Below are positions 46,391 to 55,187 of a stretch of 64,000 nt of DNA, one piece after another (position 1 is the first letter of the stretch; each line of letters opens with the position of its first letter). Under the pieces are notes generated by a model, which searched no databases, was not told the origin of the DNA, and saw only the letters and a program-made list of their open reading frames with translations. The stretch comes from an actinobacterium SCGC AAA044-N04. Lineage in GTDB: Bacteria; Actinomycetota; Actinomycetes; Nanopelagicales; Nanopelagicaceae. Where the stretch lies: assembly GCA_000378885.1 (NCBI GenBank), contig KB900461.1, positions 1 through 64,000 of the forward strand. The letters are read 5' to 3'. A program made the translations under genes and the position numbers.

Positions 46391-46740
46391 GAGCGCACCG
46401 GAATCACTTTTCTAGCAATAGGAAGAACGAGAAGAATGATGAACATTGAAAAAATCACATTGTGAAAGAGGAATAGCTGCCCACCTTCATTTGGTTCAAG
46501 AGTTAAACCCGCAACTGCTGAAAAGGTTGTTAGTCCTGCGCAAAAGCCGGGCAATAAGAAATGTCGTAGGTTTTCACTTCCGCGACGTTGCATTAAAACA
46601 AGTAAGAACGTAGCCAGGGCAACACCAATTAAGTTGGCACATAGAGTTGCGCTGCGCCCATCACTTAGTTCAATACCCAGCCAGTAACGGACTAGGGAGC
46701 CTAAAACACCACCTAGTGATACTAGAACTAAGGATTTCAG
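46387..46740 (-). CDS. crcB: Fluoride channel CrcB/Fluc, second subunit, apparent CTG start
   Basis: The only ATG in frame (46593) would give a 68-residue protein lacking the first helices. Upstream the frame stays open and encodes a perfect CrcB N-terminus (LGGVLGSLVRYWLGIELSDG, then CANLIGVALATFLL) as far as 46740. The only start-like codon is CTG at 46740-46738, overlapping the preceding stop as CTGA. This matches the GTGA and ATGA couplings elsewhere. The full protein would be 117 residues with FCAGLTTFSAVAGL. A sequencing error in an ATG or GTG is the alternative. Confidence 0.85.
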   Translation of the reverse strand: MKSLVLVSLGGVLGSLVRYWLGIELSDGRSATLCANLIGVALATFLLVLMQRRGSENLRHFLLPGFCAGLTTFSAVAGLTLEPNEGGQLFLFHNVIFSMFIILLVLPIARKVIPVRS

Positions 46741-47090
46741 CGTGGCAAAGCTTTCTTAGCAACGCCTGAAACAAGGCGCGTTACTACGCTAATTACTAAC
46801 GCTGCTAATACTGCAGACCAGAAGTTTGTGACATCTAAACTCTCACTCCAGTCAGCAAGTAACATCAAAATCGCTGCATTTACTACTACAAGGAAAAGTC
46901 CAAGAGTCAGGATCACTGCAGGTAGCGTTAAAAGCTTAAGCAGGCTACCAAGTGTTGCATTGAGTAAACCAAAGAGAAGTGCGACCCAAAGATATGTAGT
47001 AAATCCTCCTAGAACATCAATTCCAGGAATCAATGCTGTTGCAACCCAGAACGATAAAGCTAGAGCTGCCCAACTGCGAAGAAGTTTCAT
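46737..47090 (-). CDS. Phage-holin-family (superfamily IV, YvlD-like) membrane protein
   Basis: A 117-residue protein of four hydrophobic helices with ALIPGIDVLGGFTTYLWVALLFGLLNA (in two parts) and LLKLLTLPAVILTLGLF, the pattern of the YvlD/holin-4 family common in bacterial chromosomes. It is not evidence of a prophage. It lies between sdhB and the crcB pair on one strand, 7 bases after the sdhB stop. Confidence 0.85.
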   Translation of the reverse strand: MKLLRSWAALALSFWVATALIPGIDVLGGFTTYLWVALLFGLLNATLGSLLKLLTLPAVILTLGLFLVVVNAAILMLLADWSESLDVTNFWSAVLAALVISVVTRLVSGVAKKALPR

Positions 47091-47097
47091 GTACCTA

Positions 47098-47856
47098 TTA
47101 AAGACCCTCGCGCTTGCGAATCTTGGAACCTAGCCAGCGTGCAGGATCATATTTAATGTCCACTACGCGCTCCTTCATAGGAATGATGGCGTTATCGGTG
47201 ATTCGAATGTGCTCTGGGCATACCTCAGTACAGCATTTGGTGATGTTACACATTCCAAGGCCATGCTCTTCTTGAGCCGTCTTTTTGCGATTCTTCAAGA
47301 TATCTAATGGGTGCATATCTAGCTCTGCGATGCGAATGAAGAAGCGAGGTCCAGCAAAGGACTTCTTGTTCTCTTCATGGTCGCGAACTACGTGACAAAC
47401 ATCCTGACACAAGAAACATTCAATGCATTTGCGGAACTCTTGGCTGCGCTCAACATCTACCTGTTGCATGCGTGCATCACCTGGAGCTAAATCTGCAGGA
47501 GGTGCATAGGCAGGGATTTCCATTGCCTTTTTGTAGTTAAAGGAAACATCAGTCACTAAATCTTTAATAACAGGAAATGCACGTAGTGGTGTGACAGTAA
47601 TTGTCTCCCCTTCAGGATATGAAGCAACCTGTGTCATACAAGCCAGACGTGGTTTTCCATTGATTTCCATGGAACAAGAACCACATTTACCAGCTTTACA
47701 GTTCCAGCGAACAGCAAGGTCGCCCATTTGTGTTGCTTGAACACGGTGGATTACATCTAGAACTACTTCGCCTTCATTGACTTCTACTTGAACATCTTTG
47801 AGTTCACCAGAATCAGAGTCACCACGCCAGATGCGGAGGTTGAGTTTGCGCGCCAT
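47098..47856 (-). CDS. sdhB: Succinate dehydrogenase iron-sulphur subunit
   Basis: A 252-residue subunit carrying the [2Fe-2S] Cys set (CKAGKCGSCSMEINGKPRLAC, in part) and the [4Fe-4S]/[3Fe-4S] Cys sets (CIECFLCQDVCHVV and CNITKCCTEVCPE). Electrons pass from SdhA to the membrane quinone. It overlaps sdhA by one base. Confidence 0.95.
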   Translation of the reverse strand: MARKLNLRIWRGDSDSGELKDVQVEVNEGEVVLDVIHRVQATQMGDLAVRWNCKAGKCGSCSMEINGKPRLACMTQVASYPEGETITVTPLRAFPVIKDLVTDVSFNYKKAMEIPAYAPPADLAPGDARMQQVDVERSQEFRKCIECFLCQDVCHVVRDHEENKKSFAGPRFFIRIAELDMHPLDILKNRKKTAQEEHGLGMCNITKCCTEVCPEHIRITDNAIIPMKERVVDIKYDPARWLGSKIRKREGL

Positions 47857-49736
47857 TAGTTGGAACCGCCTTTCGCAATTTCTTCCGGTGTCATGTATTT
47901 CTCCAACTCATGCACATCAAAGAGATCAAATAGCTCTTTAGGTAGCATTGGTAGAACTTGTTCGCGAACATTTACTTTTGTGCCATCAAAAGATGAGATG
48001 TGGTTGACCTGACGCCACTTGTTATTCATGCCCGGGAAGTCATCACGTGTGTGTCCACCGCGAGATTCTTCACGCGCAATTGCAGATTTAGCAGTGCTCT
48101 CTGCAACTAACAACATATTGTCTAAGTCAAAAGCTAAGTGGAATCCTGGGTTGAACTTGCGTCCACCGCTTACAGAAACATTTGCACTACGTTTTCTAAT
48201 ATCTGCAATCTTTTCGATTGCACTTTGTAGTTCGGCTCCTGTGCGGATAATTCCCACTAGGTTGTGAGTAATTTCTTGTAGTTCTGCGTGCAAGGAGTAA
48301 GAATTTTCTCCACCTTCACGATCAAATGGGGCTTGAATCTTTGCTGCAGCCGCTGTGATTGCTGCTTCACTCACTGGATTCTTTCCACTATTTTTAACAT
48401 ATTGCGCCGCTGCAGCTCCTGCACGGCGACCAAATACCAAAAGATCTGTCAGTGAATTTCCGCCTAAACGATTTGAACCATGCATTCCTCCAGCAACTTC
48501 ACCAGCTGCAAATAATCCTGGAACACCAACAGCTGCTGCGGTATCTGGTTCTACTTCAACCCCGCCCATGACGTAGTGACATGTTGGGCCAACTTCCATT
48601 GGCTCCTTTGTAATGTCCACTCCAGCTAGTTCATAGAACTGGTGCCACATAGATGGAAGGCGCTTTTTAATAACTTCAGCAGATAAACGCTTAGAAACAT
48701 CGAGGAATACTCCGCCATGCTCAGTTCCACGTCCTGCTTTTACTTCGGTGTTAATTGCGCGTGCAACTTCATCACGTGGCAAAAGCTCAGGTGGGCGGCG
48801 GTTGTTATCTTGATCTTCATACCAACGATCGGCTTCTTCTTCATTATCTGCATACATCTTCTTAAATACTTCCGGAATGTATTTGAACATAAAGCGTTCG
48901 CCGTTGATGTTAGTTAAAACTCCACCTTCACCGCGAACAGATTCGGTTACCAAAATTCCGCGAACTGATGGTGGCCAAACCATTCCTGTTGGGTGGAACT
49001 GCAAGAACTCCATATCCACAAGATTTGCACCGGCTTTTAGAGCAAGTGCATGTCCATCGCCAGTACCTTCCCATGAGTTAGAAGTAATTTTGAAAGTCTT
49101 ACCAACTCCGCCCGTTGCAATTACAACTGCAGGTGCTTCAAATAAAACTTCTGCGCCAGTCTCGCGCCAGTAACCGTAGGCACCAGAGACTTTGCCATTT
49201 TCTTTCAAGATATCTGTAATTGTTAACTCAGCAAATACCTTGATGTTGCACTCCATGTCACCAAAGTCGCGACCATCTTGCTGTTGCAGAGCAACAATGC
49301 GCTGTTGCATTGTTCTAATTAACTCAAGACCGGTGCGATCTCCTACGTGTGCAAGGCGTGGATACTCATGTCCGCCAAAGTTACGTTGTGAAATCTTTCC
49401 TTCTTTGGTGCGATCAAAGAGTGCGCCCCATACTTCTAGCTCCCAAATACGATCTGGGGCTTCTTTGGCATGTAATTCAGCCATACGGTAATGGTTAAGA
49501 AATTTACCGCCGCGCATAGTGTCGCGAAAGTGAACCATCCAATTGTCATTGTCATTAACGTTACCCATTGATGCAGCTGCGCCGCCTTCGGCCATAACTG
49601 TGTGGGCCTTACCAAATAGTGATTTACAGATGATTGCTACGCGCAATCCTGCCTCTCTGGCTTCAACAGCAGCGCGCAAACCAGCACCACCTGCTCCAAT
49701 AATGAGGACATCGTAATTATGGCGTTCGATAGTCAT
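47856..49736 (-). CDS. sdhA: Succinate dehydrogenase flavoprotein subunit
   Basis: A 626-residue FAD protein: dinucleotide motif DVLIIGAGGAGLRAAVEA, the FAD-linking-His region KSLFGKAHTVMAEGG, FLQFHPTGMVWPP, and the active-site HGSNRLGGNSL region near 410. It oxidises succinate to fumarate and is the middle gene of sdhC-sdhA-sdhB. Confidence 0.96.
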   Translation of the reverse strand: MTIERHNYDVLIIGAGGAGLRAAVEAREAGLRVAIICKSLFGKAHTVMAEGGAAASMGNVNDNDNWMVHFRDTMRGGKFLNHYRMAELHAKEAPDRIWELEVWGALFDRTKEGKISQRNFGGHEYPRLAHVGDRTGLELIRTMQQRIVALQQQDGRDFGDMECNIKVFAELTITDILKENGKVSGAYGYWRETGAEVLFEAPAVVIATGGVGKTFKITSNSWEGTGDGHALALKAGANLVDMEFLQFHPTGMVWPPSVRGILVTESVRGEGGVLTNINGERFMFKYIPEVFKKMYADNEEEADRWYEDQDNNRRPPELLPRDEVARAINTEVKAGRGTEHGGVFLDVSKRLSAEVIKKRLPSMWHQFYELAGVDITKEPMEVGPTCHYVMGGVEVEPDTAAAVGVPGLFAAGEVAGGMHGSNRLGGNSLTDLLVFGRRAGAAAAQYVKNSGKNPVSEAAITAAAAKIQAPFDREGGENSYSLHAELQEITHNLVGIIRTGAELQSAIEKIADIRKRSANVSVSGGRKFNPGFHLAFDLDNMLLVAESTAKSAIAREESRGGHTRDDFPGMNNKWRQVNHISSFDGTKVNVREQVLPMLPKELFDLFDVHELEKYMTPEEIAKGGSN

Positions 49737-49748
49737 AGTCGATTCCCC

Positions 49749-50549
49749 TTAGAAGAAGTAGAAGTTTGTCCAGGCACCAGTTGCAACTTCGCGGACATAA
49801 ATGTCAGCAAATGCAACTGCGGCAAGTGAGTACCAAGCAAATTGTTGGTGCTTGTGATTAAGGATTGAAACCCATGTCCATAACTTGTATCGCACAGGGT
49901 GCTTTGAGAAATGCTTTAAACGTCCGCCAACTGTGTGGCGGCATGTGTGACATGAGAGTGAATAGAACCAAAGAAGTGTTGAGCTAACAAGTAACACAAG
50001 TGAACCAACGCTTGCATGTCCCCATTGTCCTTCTGGATTCTTGAAAGAAATGATTGCGTCATAGGTTAGAAAGACGTTGAACACTAAACCTGCATAAAAG
50101 AACCAACGGTGGGCGTTTTGCAAGATAAGTGGTGCACGAGTTTCGCCAGTGTATTTCTCATGTGGTTCTGCAACTGCGCATGCTGGTGGTGATAACCAAA
50201 ACGCACGGTAGTAAGCCTTGCGGTAGTAGTAACACGTCATTCTAAAACCAAGTGGGAAGATCAAAATAATTAGAGCTGGTGAAAGTGCGAAGTTAAGAAC
50301 TTGTGCACTTACTGGTGTGAAGCCAGCAATTGTTGAACCTGCCACGCATGCCTCTGACAAACATGGTGAATAGAAAGGTGAGATCAGAGGTTCTGTAAAG
50401 TAATTAGCATTTTCAAATGCACGAAATGTTGCATAGATGATGAATGAGAAGAGAACACCAAAAGTTATAAGCGGTTGTAACCACCACTTATCTGTACGTA
50501 GCGTGCGCTCTTTAATCTTTGCACGCGTTGGTGAAAAAACACCTGACAT
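49749..50549 (-). CDS. sdhC: Succinate dehydrogenase membrane (cytochrome b-type) subunit
   Basis: A 266-residue membrane subunit with five to six hydrophobic segments and haem-type His residues (NAHRWFFYAGL, LSCHTCRHTVGG, NHKHQQFAWYS), the long actinobacterial form with no separate SdhD. The ATG at 50549 has GGGGAG six bases upstream; the frame extends to 50576 but that region contains the ribosome site. It anchors SdhAB. Confidence 0.9.
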   Translation of the reverse strand: MSGVFSPTRAKIKERTLRTDKWWLQPLITFGVLFSFIIYATFRAFENANYFTEPLISPFYSPCLSEACVAGSTIAGFTPVSAQVLNFALSPALIILIFPLGFRMTCYYYRKAYYRAFWLSPPACAVAEPHEKYTGETRAPLILQNAHRWFFYAGLVFNVFLTYDAIISFKNPEGQWGHASVGSLVLLVSSTLLWFYSLSCHTCRHTVGGRLKHFSKHPVRYKLWTWVSILNHKHQQFAWYSLAAVAFADIYVREVATGAWTNFYFF

Positions 50550-50669
50550 GAATAACTCCCCTGGCACCATTGGCAATAACTAGGGGTAAGTCTCCTCTTA
50601 GAGTGAAAAATCGGCTAGAAATAGTCACGCCCAATGGCTATGAACTCAACCACAGGGGTAAAGAAAAAA

Positions 50670-50755
50670 TGGCGGAGGGCGTGGGATTTGAACCCACGAA
50701 ACTTTCGTTTGCCGGTTTTCAAGACCGGTGCACTCGGCCGCTATGCGAGCCCTCC
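50670..50755 (-). tRNA. tRNA-Ser (anticodon UGA)
   Basis: An 86-base class II tRNA: acceptor GGAGGGC/GCCCTCC, anticodon loop CTTGAAA on CCGGT/ACCGG, a variable arm and T-loop TTCAAAT, with CCA encoded. It lies just downstream of the operon that contains serS. Confidence 0.96.
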
Positions 50756-50803
50756 GTGGGAGAGATTACCCGAAGATGGCCGGAGTCGAAAATCGGCTAG
50801 AAA

Positions 50804-51616
50804 TTAAGCGGGCAGATCTAACAACTTCTCAATAACTATTGCCACGCCATCGCTGTGATGTGATGGAGCTACATCTTTTGCATATTTGATTCCATCTGGG
50901 TGTCCATCAGCCATTGCATATGAACGCCCGCACCATTCAAGCATTGGAAAGTCATTCGGGTTATCGCCAAATGAAACACAATCAGCGGCATCAATCCCAA
51001 GGCGTCCAGCTACTTTTGCAAGAGTTGTTCCTTTAGAGATTCCGAGTGCTGAAATTTCTAGCAATGATTCACGTGCATTTGAATGTGTGACTGTTACTAA
51101 TCCATCTAGTTCGCGTAGTGCAACTTCTAACATTTCATCAGATGATAATTCACCACCACTGCATCGGGCTAACATTTTAAATACCGGCCCCTTTGCAGCA
51201 TCTTCAATTCTTTCAACGCCAACATTATCTAAACCAATATCCCACCTAGGAACATAAGACTTTTCACGGTGATAGTAATCGTGGGTTTCAATTGCGAAAG
51301 AGATTTGCGGAATAGCTTTGCGCATTCGCTGCGCTATTTCAATCTGTTGATCTTTTGAAATCATCCACTCTTCGGTGACTTCACGCTTTTGTAAGTCATA
51401 GAGCATTGCGCCGTTGCCACAAATTGCTTCACCGAAACCAAAGGCTTCTCTAATTTCATTCATCCAACGCGGTGGGCGACCAGTTACAAAATAAATATGA
51501 ACACCGAGATCACGGGCACGCGTAAAAACATCAATTGTGCGTTGTGTGATTGTTCCGTCGTGGTGAACGATTGTTCCGTCTAAATCTGTTGCAATAAGTT
51601 TGGGGCGCTTACTCAC
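50804..51616 (-). CDS. HAD superfamily phosphatase (Cof type)
   Basis: A 270-residue hydrolase with the HAD nucleophile motif [11 protein letters not shown] near residue 10, a C2-type cap and the C-terminal [12 protein letters not shown] motif. Likely dephosphorylates a small metabolite. It overlaps serS by 4 bp and is the last gene of the GDPD-pheA-serS-HAD operon. Confidence 0.9.
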   Translation of the reverse strand: MSKRPKLIATDLDGTIVHHDGTITQRTIDVFTRARDLGVHIYFVTGRPPRWMNEIREAFGFGEAICGNGAMLYDLQKREVTEEWMISKDQQIEIAQRMRKAIPQISFAIETHDYYHREKSYVPRWDIGLDNVGVERIEDAAKGPVFKMLARCSGGELSSDEMLEVALRELDGLVTVTHSNARESLLEISALGISKGTTLAKVAGRLGIDAADCVSFGDNPNDFPMLEWCGRSYAMADGHPDGIKYAKDVAPSHHSDGVAIVIEKLLDLPA

Positions 51617-52872
51617 ACCAACTCAAATCGTTCTTTGCCAAGAAATGGTTGTAGCGCCTTAGGAATATTGACAGTTCCATCTGCATTTTGGTGGTTCTCT
51701 AAAATCGCAACAATCATGCGTGGAATGGCAACTAATGTTCCATTTAATGTTGCTACAGCCTTTGTGCCATCAGCATCTTTATAACGGATATTCAGGCGAC
51801 GAGCTTGAAACTCTGTGCAGTTAGAAGTACTTGTGACTTCACGGTAAGCATCCTGGGTTGGAATCCATGCTTCACAGTCGAATTTACGGTTCGCACTTGA
51901 GCCAAGGTCTCCTGATGCCACATCAATAACGCGATATGGAATTTCCATTGCATCTAGGAAGTCTTTCTCCCATTGCAAAATACGAGCATGCTCTGCTTTT
52001 GCTTGATCTGGATGGCAGAATGAGAACATTTCAACTTTATCAAATTGGTGAACGCGAATAATTCCACGAGTATCTTTTCCATACGTTCCAGCTTCACGGC
52101 GAAAACATGAAGAGTAGCCGGCATAGCGCATTGGAAGTTTCTCTCCAATAAGAACTTCATCCATATGCATTGCAGCAAGTGGAACTTCAGACGTTCCTAC
52201 TAAGTACACATCATCTTTTTCAATTCTGTAAACATTCTCAGCAGCTTGACCTAGAAATCCTGTGCCTTCCATTGCTGCTGGATTAACCAGTACTGGCGGA
52301 ATAACTGGAACGAATCCAGCTTTAACTGCCATAGAGATTGCATAATTAACAAGTGCGAACTCTAGAAGAGCACCAGAACCAGTTAAGTAATATGAACGAG
52401 AGCCTGCAACTTTTGCACCACGCTCTGTATCAATTGCACCTAGAAGTTTTCCTAGCTCAACGTGATCTTTTGGTTCAAAATCAAACTTGCGTGGTGTTCC
52501 AACATGTTCTAGAACTTTGAAATCTGCTTCTCCGCCAATAGGTGCATCAGGATCAAGCACGTTTGAAAGCTGCATTACTAGCGCTTTGGTGTGCTCTTCT
52601 GCCTCTGCGCGCTTGCTATCAGCCTCTTTTACAGCCGTAGCCAATTCTTTTGCATTTTCTAGAAGTGCGGTTTTCTCATCGCCTTTAGCTGCACCTACTG
52701 ATTTAGATAAAACGTTTTGTTCTGCGCGTAGTTTTTCAAACTTTTCGATTGCAACACGGCGTAGTTCATCAGATGCAATTACTTGATCAACAATTGAAGC
52801 GTCTTCACCGCGACCCGTTTGTGATGCACGAACTGCATCTGGGTTCTCGCGTATGAACTTAACGTCGATCAT
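51613..52872 (-). CDS. serS: Seryl-tRNA synthetase
   Basis: A 419-residue class II synthetase. An N-terminal coiled-coil tRNA-binding arm (about 30-105) is followed by the catalytic core with motif 2 [22 protein letters not shown] (in part) and motif 3 [18 protein letters not shown] near 378. Three tRNA-Ser genes in this window are its substrates. It overlaps pheA and the HAD gene by 4 bp each. Confidence 0.96.
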   Translation of the reverse strand: MIDVKFIRENPDAVRASQTGRGEDASIVDQVIASDELRRVAIEKFEKLRAEQNVLSKSVGAAKGDEKTALLENAKELATAVKEADSKRAEAEEHTKALVMQLSNVLDPDAPIGGEADFKVLEHVGTPRKFDFEPKDHVELGKLLGAIDTERGAKVAGSRSYYLTGSGALLEFALVNYAISMAVKAGFVPVIPPVLVNPAAMEGTGFLGQAAENVYRIEKDDVYLVGTSEVPLAAMHMDEVLIGEKLPMRYAGYSSCFRREAGTYGKDTRGIIRVHQFDKVEMFSFCHPDQAKAEHARILQWEKDFLDAMEIPYRVIDVASGDLGSSANRKFDCEAWIPTQDAYREVTSTSNCTEFQARRLNIRYKDADGTKAVATLNGTLVAIPRMIVAILENHQNADGTVNIPKALQPFLGKERFELV

Positions 52873-53699
52873 TTACCGGCCTTTTCTCGTGGGTATGAAC
52901 CTAGGAAGCGAATATCTTCACAGATTGCTCGCAACGCTTCTACTGTCTCCTTTACTGGAGCATCATTAACGTGGCCCTCGGCATCAATAATGAAATGGTA
53001 ATGGCCAAGTTCTAGACCTGTTGGACGTGACTGAATAAAAGTTAAGTTAACGTCGCGCTTAGCGAACTCAGTCAAGATATCGAGCAAGGCGCCAGCGTGA
53101 TCGATGCCGATAAAGACAGCAAGGGATGTGCGATCAAAGCCTGTTGCCTTAGGTGGAGTTGTTGGCTTTGAGACCAAAACAAAGCGAGTAACAGCACCGA
53201 CAATGTCGCCGATGTTATCTGCAATAACTGTAAGTCCGTAATGAGCTGCAGCAACTGGGGCTGCAATAGCTGCATCAAATTCTCCGCGACCAATTGCTTC
53301 GGCTGCTGCTGCAGTTGATGCGGTTGCGATTAATTCTGCATCTGGATAATTCTTAGCAATATATGCACGGCACTGGGCTTCAGCATGTGGGTGTGTAGCA
53401 ATGCGGCGAATATCAACTGTGTCGCGCTTAGACATCAGCGCAAAAGAAACTGGCAATGTAACTTCACCAACGATAGAAAGTGGGGTTCCTGTTGCTAATT
53501 CATCAAGGGTTCGTGCAACAACACCTTCAACAGAGTTCTCAATGGGCACTAGTGCAAAGTGCGCTTTACCAACTCGCACCGCATCTAGAGCTGCCGTCAC
53601 ATTTGCGTACGGGATGAGGGAATCATTTGAAGAAGTGATCTTTTTAAGAGCAGCTTCGGTGAATGTTCCCTTTGGACCTAAATACGCGTATGTGCTCAC
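52869..53699 (-). CDS. pheA: Prephenate dehydratase
   Basis: Converts prephenate to phenylpyruvate in phenylalanine synthesis. 276 residues: [12 protein letters not shown] at the start, [16 protein letters not shown] near 50, the [14 protein letters not shown] region and VTRFVLVSK near 168 in the catalytic domain, then a C-terminal ACT domain with [23 protein letters not shown] (in part) for Phe feedback. Three-base gap from the GDPD gene. Confidence 0.95.
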   Translation of the reverse strand: MSTYAYLGPKGTFTEAALKKITSSNDSLIPYANVTAALDAVRVGKAHFALVPIENSVEGVVARTLDELATGTPLSIVGEVTLPVSFALMSKRDTVDIRRIATHPHAEAQCRAYIAKNYPDAELIATASTAAAAEAIGRGEFDAAIAAPVAAAHYGLTVIADNIGDIVGAVTRFVLVSKPTTPPKATGFDRTSLAVFIGIDHAGALLDILTEFAKRDVNLTFIQSRPTGLELGHYHFIIDAEGHVNDAPVKETVEALRAICEDIRFLGSYPREKAGK

Positions 53700-53702
53700 T
53701 GA

Positions 53703-54380
53703 CTAATGATACCCGAGCACCTTGCGTGCATATGACGGGTTATTTGTAATAAGGACCTCAACACCATTTTCTAAGCAGAAGCGCATATCGTCAGCATCAT
53801 CAACGGTCCAGACATATAAAGGCTTGATTGCATGGGTCATCTCTGGATTTGAGCGTAGAAGCTCCACGCTTGGACCAAGAATGGGTGCAGATGTAAATCG
53901 TTGCATTAAATAATTGAATTTATCTTCCAAAAGGGCCACGGTTTTTTGTTGTGGGTTGATCTTTCGAATATTTTCAATTGCTAGCCAAGAAAATGACATC
54001 AAGACGACTTCTATTTCTAGCTCTTCTTGCTCTAGAAGTTCTAATGCTTTCTTTTCTACCAAACTTCCTTGCGGCACTGGGTGTTTAGTTTCAATCGCAA
54101 GTTCCATGTCGTTATCTCGAGCAAGTTCTAATAATTCTTCGAGCAACATCGCTTGCGGGTAGTGCGCCTTAATTTGCGGGTAAGTCATCTCTGCGATGCG
54201 ACCTGCATATCCAGCGGTACGCTTCATATCAGCGTCGTGCCATAACAACATCTGGTTATCTTTTGTTAGGCGGACATCGCACTCCATGCCATCAGCGCCT
54301 TGATCAACGGCAGCTTTATATGCATCCATGGTCATCTCTGGGAAATCTATAGAGGCTCCGCGGTGGGCATATATTTTCAT
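53703..54380 (-). CDS. Glycerophosphodiester phosphodiesterase
   Basis: A 225-residue GDPD-fold enzyme without a signal peptide: HRGASIDFPEMTMDAY near the start, DGMECDVRLTKDNQMLLWHD near 31 and ELAIETKHP near 93 give the metal and catalytic residues. It hydrolyses glycerophosphodiesters to glycerol-3-phosphate. On this strand TAATCT (54392 to 54387) lies exactly 6 bases before the ATG. First gene of the pheA-serS-HAD operon. Confidence 0.92.
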   Translation of the reverse strand: MKIYAHRGASIDFPEMTMDAYKAAVDQGADGMECDVRLTKDNQMLLWHDADMKRTAGYAGRIAEMTYPQIKAHYPQAMLLEELLELARDNDMELAIETKHPVPQGSLVEKKALELLEQEELEIEVVLMSFSWLAIENIRKINPQQKTVALLEDKFNYLMQRFTSAPILGPSVELLRSNPEMTHAIKPLYVWTVDDADDMRFCLENGVEVLITNNPSYARKVLGYH

Positions 54381-54413
54381 GATTAAAGATTAACAGGGGT
54401 TAGGCTTATGCCC

Positions 54414-55187
54414 ATGAGCGCTATTTACTTCCAGAGCAGTGCGCGCTCGGCTGACGGTTTACAACGTAGTGGAAATGAAGATTCTGCTTTTGTTTCTGGT
54501 CGTCTCATTGCAGTTGCCGATGGAATGGGTGGACATGCTGGTGGTGAAGTTGCATCAAAGATCGCAATTAAAGCTCTACAAAAACTTAGTCCAGTACTTA
54601 CAAGTTCTCAGATTGATTCTGATTCCATAGAAGATTTACTTCTTAACTCACTTTTCACAATTGATTCCCAGATTGGCGAATATGCCGAAGAGGCAATTGA
54701 ACTGCGCGGAATGGGAACAACCCTGACTGCGCTATTAGTTGTTGATTCAAACATTGCGCTGCTACACGTGGGAGATTCTCGTTGCTATCGCTTGCGCGGT
54801 AACACGCTTGAACAATTGAGCAATGACCACACAGTTATTCAAGAACTTCTCGATCAAGGTGCTATTTCACAATCTGATGTTGCCGATCACCCGCAACGCT
54901 CTGTTTTAACTCAAGCACTCATGGGTCAGGGCACAGTTACTCCTGTTTTACAGATCTATGAAGTAAAAGAGAAAGATCGTTATCTGCTGTGTAGTGATGG
55001 TTTATCCAGTGTTTTAGCTGAGAAAGAGATTAAATCCTTATTAAAGAAATCTGATCGATCTGATGCGCTTAAAGCACTTATTGATGCTACTTACATAAAT
55101 GGTGCACCTGATAACGTCACTGTTATTGTTGCCGACATAACCAGTGAAGAAGTAACAACCAATGAAGTTTTAGGAGCGGCGCAATGA
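54414..55187 (+). CDS. pstP: PP2C-type Ser/Thr protein phosphatase (PstP-like)
   Basis: A 257-residue cytosolic phosphatase with the PP2C metal motifs GNEDSAFV, VADGMGGHAGGEVAS, GMGTTLTAL, HVGDSRCYRLRG, CSDGLSS and APDNVTVIV. It lacks the C-terminal membrane helix and tail of mycobacterial PstP. Start 54414 is preferred over the ATG at 54408, since TAGGCT (54401-54406) lies 7 bases before it. It overlaps pknB by 4 bp, so it presumably reverses that kinase. Confidence 0.9.
   Translation: MSAIYFQSSARSADGLQRSGNEDSAFVSGRLIAVADGMGGHAGGEVASKIAIKALQKLSPVLTSSQIDSDSIEDLLLNSLFTIDSQIGEYAEEAIELRGMGTTLTALLVVDSNIALLHVGDSRCYRLRGNTLEQLSNDHTVIQELLDQGAISQSDVADHPQRSVLTQALMGQGTVTPVLQIYEVKEKDRYLLCSDGLSSVLAEKEIKSLLKKSDRSDALKALIDATYINGAPDNVTVIVADITSEEVTTNEVLGAAQ

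Noticed and set aside
46737-47090. Holin-like protein as a prophage remnant
   Set aside because: The family is common in chromosomes and no other phage genes lie nearby.
46387-47097. Fluoride riboswitch controlling the crcB pair
   Set aside because: The crcB genes are coupled by overlap to the upstream membrane gene, which starts 7 bases after sdhB, leaving no leader for a riboswitch.
50570-50800. Plus-strand frame across tRNA-Ser(UGA)
   Set aside because: It overlaps the tRNA antisense and reads GVGFEPT-type residues that arise from reverse translation of tRNA genes.
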